Assembly: GCA_014381925.1 (NCBI GenBank)
Contig: JACNKR010000036.1
Coordinates: 1-37,590 of the forward strand
DNA from: Fidelibacterota bacterium
GTDB lineage: Bacteria; Fidelibacterota; Marinisomatia; SCGC-AAA003-L08; GCA-2689995
Reading direction: 5' to 3'
DNA length: 37,590 bases
Shown here: piece after piece, positions 35,731 through 37,590 of the stretch
How the letters are laid out: the number at the start of each line of letters is the position of its first letter
How positions within the stretch are numbered: position 1 is the stretch's first letter
The notes under the pieces: model-generated
Told to the model about the DNA's origin: nothing
What the model saw: the letters and a program-made list of their open reading frames with translations, nothing else
The model's database searches: none
Position numbers and translations under genes: made by a program

Positions 35731-36525
35731 TTAATACCTTCCTGTTATACCAATACTTAAGTAATCTACTTCAAAATTCTCATAGGATTGAATCGTCCAT
35801 ACTCCAGATATATATAAATTTGGATTAATTTTATAACTACCTTTTATTGACATAGATTGAGTTAATATTTCCGGATTATTATTTATAATCAACAAATATG
35901 GATCAATAGCATATTTATTTTCACCTTGACTGAATAATAAACTATAAGATAATTTTTTCTTAATTTTCCCCGATATGGATAATTGAGTTATATAATAATT
36001 TATGCTTTCAATTTGTTGACGAATTAAACCAATCCTTGTTGTAAAGTATTTAAACTTTTTTGACAGATGAAAATCTATTTGTTCGACTTCATTTTTGACC
36101 CATTCTTTATTATATGAATATTCATTTGTAAATTGATAATTTTGATAATCTGAACGAATATAACTATGAGAATAACCAAACCAAGGTAAATCACCTTCAA
36201 TTTGAACACCACTTATCCACGCATAGTCTTTATTATTTGTTTCAATATGCCCAGCAATTCCAGCAAGACGAATTGATGGTTTAATCCAAAAAATATCTCT
36301 TGCCATCCAATTGAATTGACGATAGTCTCCATTTTCAGTTTTAACAAGTAAATCTCTATATCCAATTATAAATCCATCTTTTCCACGCCTATCCATTGAA
36401 ATATATCCAGACTTTGAAATACTCGTATTTCCATTACTGTATTCACCTTGAGTTAAATAGGTAGATGTAGTCAAATTCCATGGATAAATAGAAAAGAGAG
36501 ATGATAATAAAGTAATTAATACCAT
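35731..36525 (-). CDS. Predicted outer-membrane beta-barrel protein
   Basis: The 264-residue protein starts with a short signal peptide and continues in alternating aromatic/polar strands ('DRRGKDGFIIGYRDLLVK', 'SIRLAGIAGHIET', 'YAWISGVQIEGDLPWFGYSHSYI', 'LYISGVWTIQSYENFEVDYLSIGITGRY'). It ends in an aromatic residue, as outer-membrane barrels do. No named family was recognised. It is the first gene of the PqqD/ATP-grasp operon and would provide an outer-membrane route or anchor for that system. The start at 36525 lacks a clear ribosome-binding site. Confidence 0.65.
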   Translation of the reverse strand: MVLITLLSSLFSIYPWNLTTSTYLTQGEYSNGNTSISKSGYISMDRRGKDGFIIGYRDLLVKTENGDYRQFNWMARDIFWIKPSIRLAGIAGHIETNNKDYAWISGVQIEGDLPWFGYSHSYIRSDYQNYQFTNEYSYNKEWVKNEVEQIDFHLSKKFKYFTTRIGLIRQQIESINYYITQLSISGKIKKKLSYSLLFSQGENKYAIDPYLLIINNNPEILTQSMSIKGSYKINPNLYISGVWTIQSYENFEVDYLSIGITGRY

Positions 36526-36853
36526 TTTGATACTTTCAATTTTACAATAAAAAATAAATGTTTTCTATTAATTTTCAATTATTTCCTTTTAATTAATTAA
36601 TTAATTAATTGAGTATCAATAGACACAACCATTTAATTAAAGTTAAATATTATTTTTAATTTTTCTAAGGGGTTTAATTTCTTATGAATTTTTTTATATA
36701 TAAAATATTTATTTGCATAAATTACATATTGTTACGCATTTAAGAAATATTAGAGTGGATAAAAGAGTGTTTTAAACTAAAATATAATTAAGATGGTAGA
36801 GTCAGGTTAATGGGGTTATCAAATTTTAGTTGATAAGGATTATACTTATAATT
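36526..36853. other. 328-bp AT-rich intergenic region
   Basis: This region separates the right-edge hydrolase (ending at 36854) from the beta-barrel operon, both on the minus strand, so it should carry a terminator and a promoter. Visible elements are a hairpin at 36816-36836 (ttatcaa/ttgataa with a 7-nt loop and no strong T-run) and an (AATT)5 tract at 36591-36610. No gene of credible length and no convincing promoter was found. Confidence 0.5.
36591..36610. repeat. (AATT)5 tandem tract
   Basis: Five perfect copies of AATT run from 36591 to 36610, about 65-85 bp upstream of the beta-barrel gene start. The tract is self-complementary and could slip in replication, altering promoter spacing, or may simply be AT-rich low complexity. 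Confidence 0.7.
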
Positions 36854-37590
36854 TTAATCGCCTAAAATTATATTTACAATTAATAAAATATCTAATACAT
36901 TTATTTGAGAATCATTATTTAAATCAGCTAAGGCATTATATTCTACACTTAATACTAAATTTACTGTCGCAATAACATCTAAAACATTTATAAGATTATC
37001 CTGATTTACATCACCGAGAACAGAAAAAGTTGTTTCTTCTGCAAAATCAAAGACAGCATCTTCAACTTGAATTACAGCATTATAATTATCAATATTACAT
37101 AATACAATTACTCCAATATCGTCGGAGAAAGAAATAAACATTTCTGTAGAGCTACCTTCATCACCACCATTATGCCCAAATAAGGTTCTGCCATTTTCAT
37201 TTTTATAATACCAAATTAAACCCTGTATAGGATCAACATTAGGATAAGGGATGGATTTTATTAATTCAACTGTATTAGATTCTAATAATTGGAATCCTTG
37301 AGATTGGCCATCGTTCATATAGGCTAACATTATTTTAGAAAGATCATGTGCAGAAATTCGTAATTGCCCAGAAGGATAATCACCATACCCATAATGATTT
37401 AAAGGAGAAAAATTGGTTGCTCCTCCACTTCCTGTACCATTTTCACCACAAACTTCCTCATAGTCATTACAACAATCGCCATAATATGTACATTCACTAT
37501 CACATGCACAAGGGTTATTTTCATCATATATTCCGCACCCAATATCATAGCAGGTATTTCCATTTCCGCCTGAAATTTCATAGGGTAAAG
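36854..37590 (-). CDS. Serine hydrolase (class C beta-lactamase family) with somatomedin-B-like insertion and dockerin-like tail (partial)
   Basis: The frame is open through the right edge; an internal ATG at 37330 is not the real start. From the edge it reads 'LPYEISGGNGN', then an eight-cysteine module (codons 37552-37448), then 'NHYGYGDYPSGQLRISAHDL', the beta-lactamase/DD-peptidase-family segment usually reading 'P-A/S-G-x-L-x-S-T-x-D-L'. The domain ends with 'IWYYKNENGRTLFGHNGGDEG', where HNGG takes the place of the KTG/HTG motif. The catalytic S-x-x-K lies outside the window. The tail has two calcium-loop repeats, 'GDVNQDNLINVLDVIATVNL' and 'DLNNDSQINVLDILLIVNII', like those of the subtilase. 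It is likely a secreted esterase or peptidase. Confidence 0.82.
   Translation of the reverse strand, partial: LPYEISGGNGNTCYDIGCGIYDENNPCACDSECTYYGDCCNDYEEVCGENGTGSGGATNFSPLNHYGYGDYPSGQLRISAHDLSKIMLAYMNDGQSQGFQLLESNTVELIKSIPYPNVDPIQGLIWYYKNENGRTLFGHNGGDEGSSTEMFISFSDDIGVIVLCNIDNYNAVIQVEDAVFDFAEETTFSVLGDVNQDNLINVLDVIATVNLVLSVEYNALADLNNDSQINVLDILLIVNIILGD
37448..37552 (-). other. Somatomedin-B-like eight-cysteine module within the hydrolase
   Basis: Translated on the minus strand, this 35-residue stretch has eight cysteines. Its second half, CACDSECTYYGDCCNDYEEV followed by C, fits the classical somatomedin B pattern C-x-C-x3-C-x5-C-C-x-[DN]-[FY]-x3-C exactly. It interrupts the hydrolase domain between 'LPYE' and 'YPSGQL', so it is a nested insertion, not a terminal add-on. 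The pattern was matched by eye from memory of the motif. Confidence 0.72.

Noticed and set aside
36660..36760. Short ORF of 19 codons in the intergenic region starting with an ATG near 36684
   Set aside because: It is too short, AT-driven in composition and has no ribosome-binding site or recognisable signal.
1..37590. CRISPR arrays, tRNA genes, insertion sequences
   Set aside because: No regularly spaced repeats, cloverleaf-like sequence or transposase was seen on reading both strands, though a dedicated scan could not be run.

Overview
The window is a low-G+C (roughly one third G+C by eye), densely packed bacterial chromosome segment. Two genes end in paired dockerin-like repeats of the type NVLDVVLIVN/NVLDIVGIVNIILG, and one ends in a FlgD-like Ig module. 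Proteins of this kind are common in the marine group Candidatus Neomarinimicrobiota (SAR406/Marinimicrobia). That assignment is an inference from protein style; there is no rRNA gene here to confirm it. No tRNA, rRNA, CRISPR array, transposase or phage gene was seen.

Layout from left to right. (1) The tail of a beta-propeller protein, then the threonine-to-glycine pair kbl/tdh on the minus strand. (2) On the plus strand, a secreted endonuclease/exonuclease/phosphatase-fold enzyme and a secreted lamin-tail-domain protein. (3) A two-gene restriction-modification module on the minus strand: a PD-(D/E)XK nuclease and a Dam-type adenine methyltransferase. (4) A DUF2130 (RmuC-like) coiled-coil protein. 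(5) A deoxynucleoside catabolic operon on the plus strand: deoC, an aldehyde dehydrogenase, a catalytically dead ALDH-like half protein, a trimeric purine nucleoside phosphorylase and thymidine phosphorylase deoA, followed by Xaa-Pro aminopeptidase. (6) On the minus strand, cysD and a fused cysN-cysC, plus a DNPH1/Rcl-type deoxynucleotide N-hydrolase. (7) A serum-paraoxonase homologue and a secreted subtilase with C-terminal dockerin-like repeats. (8) A minus-strand heavy-metal (probably copper/silver) efflux operon: a Cys-rich secreted peptide, a TolC-type lipoprotein, CusB, CusA, an HMA-domain lipoprotein and a DUF2231 membrane protein. (9) A six-gene minus-strand operon of unknown purpose: an outer-membrane beta-barrel, a small secreted protein, a PqqD-like peptide-binding protein, an ATP-grasp ligase, a group IV PLP decarboxylase, and a urea-transporter/M23-peptidase fusion. 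(10) At the right edge, a serine hydrolase of the class C beta-lactamase family that carries an inserted somatomedin-B-like cysteine module and ends in dockerin-like repeats.

How the genes work together. DeoC, PNP, DeoA and the ALDH take deoxynucleosides to deoxyribose-5-phosphate, then acetaldehyde and acetate. The DNPH1-like enzyme would feed the same deoxyribose-5-phosphate pool from dNMPs, and the secreted EEP enzyme could supply the pathway from extracellular nucleic acid. The efflux operon is a complete three-part pump with accessory metal-binding proteins.

Most promising for something undescribed: the PqqD / ATP-grasp / PLP-decarboxylase / UT-M23 operon, which resembles a peptide-modification or peptide-conjugation pathway without a recognisable precursor; the somatomedin-B-like insertion in a bacterial serine hydrolase; the close paraoxonase homologue; and two operons whose promoters place transcription start at the start codon, suggesting leaderless mRNAs.
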